NCBI GenBank assembly: GCA_023105745.1
Contig: JALGQZ010000011.1
Coordinates: 17,131,975 to 17,195,974 of the forward strand
DNA from: Austropuccinia psidii
Lineage: Eukaryota; Basidiomycota; Pucciniomycetes; Pucciniales; Sphaerophragmiaceae
Direction of reading: 5' to 3'
Length of the DNA stretch: 64,000 nucleotides
Part shown: positions 45,601 through 57,100 of the stretch, one piece after another
Layout: every line of letters begins with the position of its first letter
How positions within the stretch are numbered: position 1 is the stretch's first letter
The notes under the pieces: model-generated
What the model saw: only the letters and a program-made list of their open reading frames with translations
The model's database searches: none
Told to the model about the DNA's origin: nothing
Program-made: the position numbers and the translations under genes

Positions 45601-48414
45601 GAAGTGGAAGTCACAACTCCAGTAATCATTACTTGGCATAATGATAAGTCAAGGATGGTTGGGGATTTTAGGGCATTGAACACCTATACTATTCCAGACA
45701 GGTATCCAATCCCTAGAATCCATGAGACTTTGACTCAATTATCCAAAGCAAAGTTTATTACTTCTATGGATGCTCTTAAAGGCTTCCATCAGAATGTTTT
45801 AACACCTCATGCAAGGAAATTATTGAGAATAATAGCTCATTGTGGTATTTATGAATATTTGAGGATGCCTTTTGGTATTAAAAATGCACCCTCTCATTAT
45901 CAAAGAATGATGAATACCATATTCCCACATGAATTATCAGAGGGATGGTTAATCATTTATATTGATGACATTATCATTTGTTCAGAAACCTGGCAATCAC
46001 ATTTAGAGAGACTTTCATTAGTACTTAAGAAAATTCTACAAGTGAACATGAAAATTTCTCTTAAAAAATGTAATTTTGGGTTTCATGAGTTGAAAGCTCT
46101 GGGACATGTAGTATCAGGACTAAGCCTTGGTGTTGACAAAAACAAAGTGGCTGCAGTTTTACTGAAACAAATGCCCCAGAACAAAAAAGAGATGATGTCT
46201 TTCTTAGGATTTGCCAGTTATTACAGGCAACACCTTAAAGATTTTGCAATCCATGCCAGATCATTATACAGAATTTGTGATCAACAGACTGTTTTTGAAA
46301 TGACACAGGAGAGAATTCAAGCATATGATAAAATCAAGTATGCCTTGACCAATGCACCATTATTATTGATGCCAGACTGGAAACTTCCTTTTAAGCTGTA
46401 TATTGATGCATGTGGTGATGGTTTAGGAGCTGCTCTTCATCAAGTTCAAATTGTCAATGACAAACCTTATGAAGGTCCAGTTTGTTTTATTTCAAGACAA
46501 ATTAAACCTACTGAGGCAAGATATGGAGCTAGCCGAATGGAGTGCCTTTGCCTTGTTTGAGCTCTGGAAAAACTTCATTATTATCTTGATGGTAGTGTGT
46601 TTGAAGTAATTACTGATTGTAATGCAGTAAAATCACTTCTTAACATGAAGACTCCAAACAGACACATGTTAAGATGGCAGATTGCTATACAGGAGTATAG
46701 AGGCAACATGACCATAGTACATAAAGCTGGAAATATTCATAAGAATGCTGATGGCTTAAGTAGATGGGCATTACCCAATACACCTGATAATCCTGCCTAT
46801 GTTCCTACAAGTGCAGAACCTCAAATCCCAATTGAAGGAATCAATATCACAGATGTTGGAACAGAATTCTTTGAAGAGGTTAGAGAAAGCTACAGGCAAG
46901 ATAAGAATTGTCATATTCTTACTGCTCTACTTGACAAAGATTGTAAAGATGTAGCCTTGGCTAATTCTCTGGATGATATTTGGAAAACATCTTATGATAA
47001 TGGAAGATTTCATTTGTTTGATGGTATACTATATCATAGATCTAAACACACATGTGTCATGGTCCTATGTAGTAGAATGTTGATTAACACAATACTACTA
47101 GAATGCCATGATAACATTTATTCTGGACATCTGTCTGAAGACAGAACAATGGAAAGAATTAAGACATGTGCCTGGTGGCCATCTTGGAGAAAAGATGTCA
47201 TTGAGTACTGTCATAGTTGTGATAGATGCCAGAAAGCCAATAAAGCTACTGGTAAAAGGTTTGGTTTAATGATCCATATTCAAGAACCAAGTACCCCATG
47301 GGAAGTGGTTCACATGGATTGGGTAACTGCTTTACCACCTGGAGGTGATAAAAGTTACAATGCATGTCTTGTTATTGTGGACAGATATAGCAAAACACCA
47401 ATCTTTTTACCATGTCATAAAGATGACACAGCTATGGATACAGCTCTTCTAATTTGGAACAGAGTCATATCCCATACTGGTCTCTTTAAAAATATCATTA
47501 GTGATAGAGACCCAAAATTCACATCAGCCTTATGGACTAATCTACATAAGCTTTTGGGTACAAAATTATCATTTTCAACGGCCTACCATCCACAAACAGA
47601 TGGACTGGCAGAAAGAATGATTCAAACCCTTGAGGACATGATCAGAAGATTTTGTGCTTATGGCCTGGAGTTTAAAGATTCTGATGGCTTTACCCATGAT
47701 TGGTGTACTCTTATACCAGCATTGGAATTAGCCTACAAGACCTCCATCCATGCTTCAACAGGCAAGACTCCTGCAATGTTGGAAAAAGGATGGAACCCCA
47801 AACTTCCAGTTGATACTTTGAAAAAAGATTTGGTTGACATTCATCCAACTGCTTCAAGCTTTAAGCTGCTGCTTGATAAAGTGAGACATCATGCAAATCA
47901 AAGCATGAATGATGCCTTTGAATATGCTAAGCAGAAATGGGATAAAAGTCATAAGACACCAGAATTCAAAGTAGGGGACTTAATACTAGTTTCAACCTTG
48001 AACTTTAATAATATTAAAGGTCCAAAGAAATTGAAAGATTCCTTTGCAGGACCATTTCTTATTAAAGCCCTCCATGGGACAAATGCAGTACAAGTAGAAC
48101 TGTCAGGAGAGTTAGGAAACAAACATCCAACTTTCCCCGTCAGTCTTGTAAAGCATTACACATCAAGTGATAAGGAATTATTTCCTTTGAGAAATGAAAC
48201 ACCCTTAGAAGTACCCCCACTTGAACCAAGTGAGGAAAAGAAAGTACTGAAAGTCTTAAAAGAAAGAAGACTTAGGGGTAAAAATGAAAGAGAATACTTA
48301 GTCAGGTACAGAAATCCACAACATGAAGATGAGTGGGTTGAAGAAAGTAAGATACCTGATTCCCAAAAGTTTCTCAGAAGATTCAGACATGAGAGAAGAC
48401 CAATTCCTCAATAA
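42646..48414 (+). pseudogene. Ty3-B gag-pol, copy 2, one nonsense codon
   Basis: Same reading frame and domain order as copy 1. A TGG to TGA change at 46558-46560, in the RNase H block after MECLCLV, truncates it after 1304 residues; the frame then continues open to 48414 with the integrase intact. A nearby Gln to Arg change precedes it (46535). Other differences include Leu to Val twice and Leu to Phe. It could be complemented by copy 1 in trans, but alone it would lack integrase. The +1 overlapping ORF is intact here too. Confidence 0.93.
42845..43426 (+). CDS. Overlapping +1-frame gag ORF, Ty3-B copy 2
   Basis: Identical in placement to 34034-34615 (+8811 bp), with the same bounding stops and the same lack of an early ATG. 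See that entry for motifs and reasoning. Confidence 0.5.
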   Translation: MLLLLDLNHFQQATVEIYQSQWKNWFLASKQQEWELLPSLWIGTMNSYLQVKKFMGPEKTEDLLLGWTPMSVKGQVQQIKAWLKNQSMLSEDQKKKLAQGKDNSQVEAPQASTSKNPPQQVPNKPKQAPKTNQKGKQKAKGKAKPKWNKPYPQNYRIPKKEKTAMDNVFNMARTLMEFKNKEEERLNQSFPKK

Positions 48415-48552
48415 AGTTTGAATTGTGTGCTTTACATACTTGAACAGTATAAGTAGAGAGGTTGGACAGTGGATTATACCCCCCCAAATAACTTGGGGGT
48501 ATACTACAAAAGAAAAATTGTGGTACAATTTTTTTTTTTTGGTGGTAGGGAA

Positions 48553-50745
48553 TGTGAGCCTGTGAGGTATGTTTAACATACCCATAAGGCCACAAATGAT
48601 TTTATAAACAATTAAATTTGTCTTAAACAGACTTTTTAGTTGAATTTAAAATAAAAAATAATAAAAAATAAGTATAACTTTTTTTTGGATAAACAAAGTT
48701 ATAATTATTATGTCATTTTTGGATTCTACACCAAAAATAACCTAGGGTACACCCATAGGGTGTTATACCCAAAAACACTTATTTCTTGTGTTATTAGAAG
48801 ATTTAAGAATCTCACAGTACTAATGTAACTTTTTTAACATTTTTTTAAAATTGTTAAATTTAAGCTTAATTAAGCTTAAATTTAAAGTTACATAAGGTTT
48901 ATGCAACTTTACCAAAATTTTAGTTAAAATTAAGGTGTGGTGTATATTTACTGAATTGGCTAAGGATTTACCATACAGAATGTAAATCCTGCGTGAGCTC
49001 AATTTAAAAGGGTTTAAGGCCATAGTATGGCTTTAAATAAATAAAAGGGCAAAATCCACGCAAAAAGGTGGGACAAAGGAAAAAGACCAAATAGAGCTGG
49101 GGTACCCAACTTTTTGGATCTGCAAGGATTCAATTAAGGTTGTCCACCTGTATTGGAGGATTTTCAACCTTATTTAAACTTTAAGATTAGACTTTGATCC
49201 AACCTTAAGGTTTAAACTGGTTTTATCCTAAATTGGACAGGAATTTCAAGCTGCCAAGAGGGTAAATCCCAATAAGCAGGCTTGGAATCAAGGTTTTAAG
49301 AACTGTCAAAGCTTAATCAAGCTTAAAAAGCTTAAATAAGCTTAAAACTTTAAGGTTTCAATCATCAAAACCTTATCAAAACTTAAGGTTTTGTGTGTAT
49401 TGCTATTTTACGTGGAAAAATAGTAATAACTTCAAAAATTCATTAAAAATCCAAATCTTAATGGATTTGCTTGAAAATTTCACACAGCTTAGAATTTAAT
49501 ATTATCAATATATAAATTAAATTTTAAGTATCTTTTATTAATAAGTTTCCTGGGTAATTAGCCTGGAAAATTACTTTTTAATTAAGCTTAAAGAGAATTA
49601 TGATTTCTTTAAAAATTAATTAAAAATTGAGTTTAAAAGATTTCTGCTTGAAACTCTAATTTTAAGTTGTTCATATGATGAACTTTAATATAAATAAACT
49701 TATTTTATATTAAAACTTAAAATAATTAAACTAAATGAGGATTAAAGTTACTTGGAGTTAAGAATAACACTGGTAACTTTAAATTGGAAGTAAAAATAAG
49801 TTGCCTTAAGTTAAGAACTTAATTTTTAAGCATGGTTTTTCAGTTTTGACCTGAGCACGCCCTCTACATCCATTATGAATCATGAGAGCTGCTCTGTAGA
49901 CATAAAAAGAGTCTTTTCATCACTGTTTTTGTCCATAATTCATAATCAATCCAATCATATTAGACATTTAAACAGGTAAAGTTTTATTAAATATAAAATC
50001 TTATTATTAAAAGTAATTCTTAAGTTATTTTTATTCTTTATTTATTAAATTAAAGAATTGAAGTCATAGAATTCAGATTATTGTTGTAATCATCTATAAT
50101 AACTTTTATTATATAAAATTTTCATCTTAAATATCTTTTAAAATCCACAAATTCCTCTCAAAAACTCTTTAATCATAAATTTTAGTATAAAAAGTTGTTT
50201 TATCTTTGATTTTATTGATTTTTGGCGTGTTTTTAACTTATAATCATTATTTAATATAATAACTGTTGTTTTATAACTTGTTGTATTAAATAAATATTAT
50301 AAGTAAGTTTTCTTTAAAGTTCTATATTTTTTTATCTATTATTAGTTTTTTTATATAGAATTTTATTCTATAAAGAATTATTTCTGCACAGTGTGTGTTT
50401 AATTCTTTTTATAAATAATATTTATATTATTTATAAGTGGTTAAATATTTATATTTTCCACGTGTAATTGTCTCATTAAGAGCTTTACACTTCTTATTGT
50501 TATAACTGTCAGTGACTATAACAATAATAGAATAATTATAATTTATTATAATTATTATATTTTTTTTTATTATTATATTATTATAATAATAATTAAATTT
50601 ATTTTTTTTTATATAATTATTTTTTAATAATTGTATTTAAATTTGTGGTTATAATATTTCATTATATTATATTTTTCTACTGAGGACAGTCATAGTACTC
50701 TTGATATTGTCACTATTATCAAGAGTTTCATAGACAAACCTTACA
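48553..50745 (+). repeat. LTR3 of Ty3-B tandem
   Basis: 2193 bp, TGTGAGCC..CTTACA, followed by the GTACT target copy. Differs from LTR2 by a longer T-run near 50565 and a G in ATTGTATTT near 50633. Confidence 0.95.
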
Positions 50746-50947
50746 GTACTGTAAAACTCAATTGAATTAAATATGTAAACTGTAATTATAATACATGATG
50801 AGGAATCAAAGGAGAAAATAAATTGGAAAGATTAAATTTGGGGGGGGAAGGAGCTCTAGCTCTAAGGGGGAGCCAGACCCCCAAACCCCTTGCTGAAAGG
50901 CGTGAAATGTCAAAATTCACGCAAAAGTTCATCACTTTTGGCCTGGA

Positions 50948-50974
50948 ATTGAGTCACAGGGTCTGTGACTCAAT
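50948..50974. promoter_or_regulatory. Paired Gcn4/AP-1-type sites in LTR A2
   Basis: ATTGAGTCACA and TGTGACTCAAT form a perfect 11-bp inverted repeat with a 5-nt spacer. Each arm holds TGAGTCA or TGACTCA, the established site of fungal Gcn4/CpcA-type and AP-1-like bZIP factors. It lies about 320 bp upstream of the TATA box at 51294. LTR A3 keeps both heptamers (59983-59989 and 59999-60005); LTR A1 has one change in each. Regulation by such a factor is inferred. Confidence 0.5.
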
Positions 50975-51293
50975 TGATGATGAGGTTTTGATACCAAGCA
51001 GGGTAGTTTTAACTGTTGCCAAGAGGGTAAAACTATCCTTAAGATAAAAAAATCTTAGTAAAAACAGTTTCAACTGGTTTCTACTTCTCTTAAACTCATT
51101 CTTACGTGTTTTGAAGGCTCTAGGCCAGGTATTACTATAGTAATGGCTGATTTAAGGGTCTAAAATGGCTAAAACCTGCCCTTTTTGGTCTAAGCCAGGG
51201 TTCAATGATGCCATGATTGGCTTTTCCTTTGTCGGAGTGTTTTCCACGACTGACAAGAGTAAATTGTACTTTTGGAGTAAGAAAATTGATGGA

Positions 51294-51301
51294 TATAAAA
51301 G
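51294..51301 (+). promoter_or_regulatory. TATA box of LTR A2
   Basis: TATAAAAG, the same word in the same context as in LTR A1. A3 has lost it (ACCTGAAAGG at the equivalent place). Confidence 0.5.
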
Positions 51302-51878
51302 AATGTCTTCTTTGCCCCACTTTTCTCTTCATGTTAGAATCTTTTCCTTTTATAATTAGTTTAAACACTGTTAAACCAATCAAATAAAAGATTCCAACCA
51401 CCATTTTCATATCATTTTAAACCTTTGAACCACGTTAAAAAATAATTATAATCATTGTTTGTAACTCTTATAATCATTTTTACCCCTGAACCACCCCAAA
51501 AGTGAATTAAAGCATCTTTCATCACTGTTAACTTTGTTACTTTGTTTCCAAATTCACTATGGTCACTTTTTGGCGTGTTTTCTCTTTAAATATCTTTTTA
51601 AAGACTTTTTTCTTTAATTAATTTCTTGCAGTTCTTTGCTCAATTATTTCCAATTGAAATTGCTCTTGAAGAAATTTCTTTTGTAGCCTTAAATATCTCT
51701 TGCAGAGGATTTTTGGATAAATCTTTATTGTTGGTAAAACAATGAATTTTTTTATATTATTATTTTATACTTCCAAAGTTAAAAACAATAAAATTGGTGT
51801 TTTTTCTCTTCAAAATTACTATTTCTTACAATTTTTAAATAATTTTACCTTATACAAATTTTGAGGACAGGAAAAGTA

Positions 51879-51896
51879 CTTGATATTTTATCAAAG
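51879..51896 (+). other. Terminal hairpin of LTR A2
   Basis: TTGATA (51880-51885) pairs with TATCAA (51889-51894) around a TTT loop. It ends 20-22 nt before the LTR end. In A1 the loop-closing pair is T-A rather than A-T, a compensatory change. Confidence 0.5.
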
Positions 51897-51916
51897 TTTC
51901 ATATCCACACCTTACA

Positions 51917-54193
51917 ATGATTAAGGAGTTCTTCATGCTCTAAGTCAAGAACATGAGCCACCTTACCATAGCAAATGGTACTCTCATTTATCTTCATGTA
52001 TACAACATTGTTTGGGGGAATTTTTGATATGAGTAGTCCAAGATGCCACTCCACATGTTTGACTTTGGTTACTTAATTCCTCAAGATGATTTTTTGCAAG
52101 CCAGTGGTCAAGTTGTGATAATCAACTAAATTTTGTGTTTTTTTCTGTAAGTATCAGAGCAATACCTCATAAGTCTTGTAATCCAATTCCTTTTTCTTCC
52201 CTTTCAATTTCTGTTTAACTTTGGGTACTGATTGTGTCATCTCCACCACTTTCTCTAGTTGCTGCATTTGACCAAACTTCTTGATTATCTTTTCTTCCAT
52301 TGCCCCTGAACTTAACTTTTGTCAGCCATTTTATCAAACACTAAAAAACACAATTCCTTGACATTTCATGAGTTTTACTTAAATTCTGTAAAACACCAAC
52401 CAACCTTTCCCCACCAAACTCTGCTATTCCCAACAATGGCCCCCATTTTTCTAACTGCTCAGTAATATGCATCAAGTAATGATGGTTGGGAGTTACATTT
52501 AGACTTGGAAATAACAGAGCAGAGGTCAACTGATAGATTCCATACATGTGAGCAAATTCTTCCTGGTTGTTGTTTGAGGTTTGATTGGCTCCAATGATCA
52601 ATGTACATTGAATAATAGCCCCATTGTTGATAAGGACAAGATTATTTTGTGATTTTTATTCCCAAAAAGAATCCAGAGAAACCAATAGAATGTAGACCCC
52701 AAACAGCACCCACCACTCACTTGCTTTAAATTTACCATAACTGGCATAACCCACCTGTTCTGTTATGCGGCTTACCCCTTTTGGAACCATGACCTCTCCC
52801 ATTCTTTTTTTTATTTCTTGCTTTGCTTCACCTGAAAGATATGAAACAAACTGCTTGCCATCTTCATCAAATTCTTCACAATCATCCACTTGCATTGCTT
52901 CAGCATCAATATCCATTTCATCAAACTCACTTTCTGGCTCATCAAATTGATCAGCTTGTCCTTGGACCACACTTTTGTCAAAACCCCAACGGTAACAAAA
53001 GTGATGCTGGAGTACTCCCTTGTACCAATTGTGCATTAAATCTAGTGCCACATTCATTACCAGGTCCCAATAAAGTAAGTGATCTGACAATTGTATTCTG
53101 TTCTTTTTGGTCAGTTTTTTCTGGATGGTTGTTGATTCAGCTTATTTCCATTTAAAAGATGCATTTAGTATGTTTCTTCCATTACAAAGCCTTCCTAATA
53201 CCAGATGCTTTTGTTTGTCATCCTTAATTTTGCACCATGAACAGAAGTTCCTTGCTGAGTGTGACATAAACCCAGAAACTTTATGGTTAGCTAAAATATA
53301 ACCTTCACTGATATCTTGCGCCCAGATTGGGTTTTTGGAATGGTAAGTTTGATCCCCCTATTGAGCACCAAAATCTCATTGATAAGTGGTTGCAAGATTT
53401 TTCTGATGGTTATCATATCTGGTTGCTTTGGTGAGGGGATAATTCTAGCCAAATATGTGTATTGAGTTTGGAATCTAAGCCAAGGTGGAAGGTTGAGGAA
53501 ATTGAAAGAAATTACTCCCATTGAAACTAGCTTTCCAGACATTTTGTTTCCTTTTGGATTGAACCAGTTCATGAAAAGGCTTAATCCTAGTTCTAAGCTC
53601 ATTGAGATCTTGTTCTTGAAGTTATGTTCCCAGAAAGTGCCTTGAGCAACATCAACAACAATGTTTGAGCCTTGCGACAATAATTGATCAGCCCATGATT
53701 CAATATTGTTTTCAACTCCAGGTAGGTTAATGAACCAACCTATCCAAACTGATAGGAGTTGGGTAATAAAGCTAGCATTTGGTATTCAAAGACGGGTTTG
53801 GCGTGATAAGCAGATTTGGCCACTTAGACAAGAAGTTGCAGAAACAGTAGGTTTTGGTGAAGTAAATTTTATCTGAGGAAGTGGCTGACGTTTGAAAACT
53901 TGGTATAACTCAGTGCCACAGGGGTCACTTTTAGGTGTTGGTTTATAGCCACATTAATCAGGTCCTAGTTCAAAATCATATAGTTAGTAGCACTTTGGAC
54001 AGAATATATACTTTTCTAAAGGAAATTCAATTTTGAGATGTTTGATGATTGTTTGAATGTCTTGAGGTACCCCAGCCACTAACGTCAATGTTTTTTTATT
54101 TTGAGGTAAAAGTAAATTGATTAGTTGTACAATCATGTTGTGTGCCTTTCTGCAATTCAGTCTACTTAGTCCATATGTGAGGTATAGCCACAC
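51917..54193 (-). pseudogene. Plavaka-like (CACTA-type) transposase, main part
   Basis: Read from 54193 downward: LTYGLSRLNCRKAHNMI and a CPKCY pair near the start, then LLSQGSNIVVDVAQGTFW, LGLSLFMNWFNPKGNKMSGK and LNLPPWLRFQTQYTYLARI. Next come VALDLMHNWYKGVLQHHF and RWGF, an acidic stretch, IKKRMGEVMVPKGVSRITE, FKASEWWVLFGVYIL, and NHHYLMHITEQLEKWGPLLG with FGGERLVGVLQ. I know this order from basidiomycete Plavaka/CACTA-like transposases. Several stops and shifts are present. The C-terminal piece continues at 30309-30080, beyond the inserted LTR. The transposon termini were not found. Confidence 0.8.
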
Positions 54194-57100
54194 AATAAAT
54201 TACAGTAAAAAAGCTAAAAAAAACATATAAGTAAATCTGAAAGCAGATAAATTGAAATCAGAATCTCACATATAACTTGCAACTTAGTGTTTATATTTTC
54301 ATAGAGTACGTTTTTTGAGTTCATCATTGCTTTCTGATTTTTCAATCCTTGTAGATCTTTTACAAGATAAGATTTTTTTGGAAATCATTGGAGATAGCTA
54401 TTTCATCCATCTTGGAAGCCAATTTTTCCCAATGTCGACATTGTGTGCTGCGGCTTACAAAAATCTCTTGACGGCTGATTCCGGTTTCATCTGTGCTTGT
54501 ATGTGTTCTGAAGCTCAGACAAGTGCCAAAATCCATCTAGTAAGGTTTTGAGGAAGCAAGGCAAGTTGATATAAAGAGTACTTGATGTGACAAGTTGAAA
54601 TTTTGGAGGAAAAGAGATGAGGATGGAAGTTTTTTTGATGGACTCCAAAGAAAGAATGGCGATGAAAATAATAATGAATGAAATTAAGAAAGACAGAAAA
54701 CAAAAGTTGAAACTAGGGGGCCTTGAGAAGTGCAACATAAAAGTCAGACAGTTCTAGATTACGTCAGCTGTGACATCAGTGCAACACAATCTATGAAATA
54801 TCACCTTGCTCACAGTAGTGAACTAGGAAAACTATCCTTTTGTTTTGTTTCCAACAGAGGATACCCATTGGGGTACTTCTGCTTTTTACTCCCCTCAAAT
54901 AAAAAATTTCTTAAGCTGATATGGTATGGCATACCAGACTACACTATTATCAAAAAAATGAAATTTAATTGAACAGAGCATGGATTAATATTAAATTGAG
55001 ATTAAATTCCACTTTCACTTGATTTATTCCACTACGTTTTATGATAAGCTCAAACATCCTTGGTTTTTCCAAAAAAAACTACAGTTTCCATCTTGGGTAC
55101 CAGTACTATTACCTGAGTAAAGTATGTATGAATTCATCAACTTTTTCAAAATTTATTATCATTTGGAAGATTGATATTTAAGAGAGAAAAGAATATTTAT
55201 CTTCTTTTATACGGCTTCAAGGGCTATAATCCACCCAAAAAATTCCTATAGAACAATAAAATATTTTTTTCAGACCCAATCTTACAGAAAACATCCATAT
55301 TTTCAATTGTGGAATTATCTGATATTTTAAGTGTTACTTCTTCAATAAATTAATTAAATTTGAAATTATTTACTACATAATTGAAATGAACTCAAATAAT
55401 ACTCATGATATATGTCATCTCTTTGACATTTGACTCTGTTTCATTAATTGGAATTTAATCACAGGTGAAATGATTATAGATTTTTTGACTCATACAAGAA
55501 TGACTCAAGGAGGGGCTTAAACACCAATTTATAATTTCATTTATAAAGCCAAAGGTTTTATTCAAGAAGAAAATGAGAACTTTGATAATTTTGGTTTGAT
55601 TACTAATTGAAAGCAGATGTCAATAGCTTAACTACTTAATCCATTCAGGGTGAATGTATATGTAATCTTATTAAAAAAAAGATATTTTGACTAAAATACT
55701 CCTTCATTCAAAAGAAATAATAGAATCACTATGAGGATCCATTAATTTAAATCCTACTATTGCGTGAAGTTCAAAAGGAAATTAATTTCCTTTTGAGCTA
55801 TGCACAATTTTTTTCATTGAGAGTGGCCAATAAGCTGGGTGAAAATCTGGAGAATTTATCAAAATACTCATTTGAAATATTATGCTAACTTCAAACAAAA
55901 ATCATCATTAGATTTTCTCAATAATTCTTTAATTTTATGTTTTTGAGAATATTTTTTCTGTTTTTTGTCTCATTAAATATTATTGTGGATTACTACTGAT
56001 ACATTAAAAGTTAAATTTATCAGTTCTTAAATCACACTTAAGTAATTTACTGTGAAATAGAACTAATTATTGGTACAGTTTTACCAAGTGAATGGGTCCA
56101 GCCATATGGACTTAGATAGGAAAGTGACCAAAAGCAGGAATTTTTAAGTATGGGTTTCAGAAACCATGAGTAAAGTGACTACACCTTATGGCAGGTTTTG
56201 AATTTTTAATTTGACATTGAAGATAAATTGAATACCATTTTTTTATTGTGCAGAAATTAAATTTGAAAATATAGCTTTGAGAACAAATTAAAGGCCCATA
56301 TGCGAAGCACAAATTCTAGATTTGGTCTTATTAATCTCAGTGTTGTTTCAGTATTTTAAAGACTCAATTATTTAGAAATAAATTATAAGAGGAGTTCCTT
56401 CCATAACACCTTTTTTTTGAGTCTTTATTATCACTTGTTAACATTCCATGAGCAAAAAATCCAACCTTTGAGTTCTTTAGTGAAGATTTTTACATATATA
56501 TTACAGCATTGATATAAAGTATCTCTCAATCTCACATATGGGGATCCATAGTGGTATATTAGTGAAATTGAAACCATTATATTTTTTAATAAACTTCTCA
56601 TTAATGATAAATTGGCTTGGGGACTTGAGAGCTTTCTGAACAGATATATATCATAAAAAATATTCCCTAAAATCAAAGTGTTTTATCTTCTGAAAATGTG
56701 AATTATGTGAGAAATATTATCCCTCATTTTTGGTCTCTTCTTGAATGGAATTCATATTAAGAATGAAAAAATATTTTAATATTTATTAGAAAAATTAATT
56801 TCAACAAGTGGCTCACCATCATTTAGTATATATTGAATTAATTTCATAAGTATATAATACCATAAAATTATGGAGAGGATAATTTCAGGTTTATATCTGG
56901 AGATCATAGGTATTAGAGCTAGAAAATGTGGCTTCAAATATACAATTTTGAATTTTTTTTGTTATAAAATACCATGGTTTGAAATGAATTTTCTTAATCA
57001 TATTATAAAAGAAATGGCTTAATTATAACATATTCTATCTTCATAAGCATCAAGCACTTTATATTATTAAATTGTATGGAACATTGATTTTTTTCCTTTA

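Larger units (their letters stand above)
30931..50745 (+). mobile_element. Tandem of two Ty3-B elements sharing an LTR
   Basis: Structure LTR1 - internal 1 - LTR2 - internal 2 - LTR3, with an exact period of 8811 bp for LTR starts and gag starts. GTACT precedes LTR1 (30926-30930) and follows LTR3 (50746-50750). No target duplication or foreign base lies at the middle LTR. The copies are nearly identical; I count about eight differences in 5.7 kb of coding sequence. This is the youngest insertion in the window. Confidence 0.95.
30310..51916 (+). repeat. Solo LTR A2 (family A), split by Ty3-B tandem
   Basis: Left part 30310-30930 begins TGTGAGCC; right part 50751-51916 ends CACCTTACA. Together they make about 1787 bp, matching LTR A1 (1807 bp). 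ATGAT lies on both sides (30305-30309 and 51917-51921), so it is a true insertion now reduced to one LTR, presumably by LTR-LTR recombination. No family-A internal sequence is present. The Ty3-B array entered at GTACT inside it. Confidence 0.92.

Noticed and set aside
54315..54551. 78-codon plus-strand frame
   Set aside because: No ATG at its start and no motif; the opposite strand is equally open.
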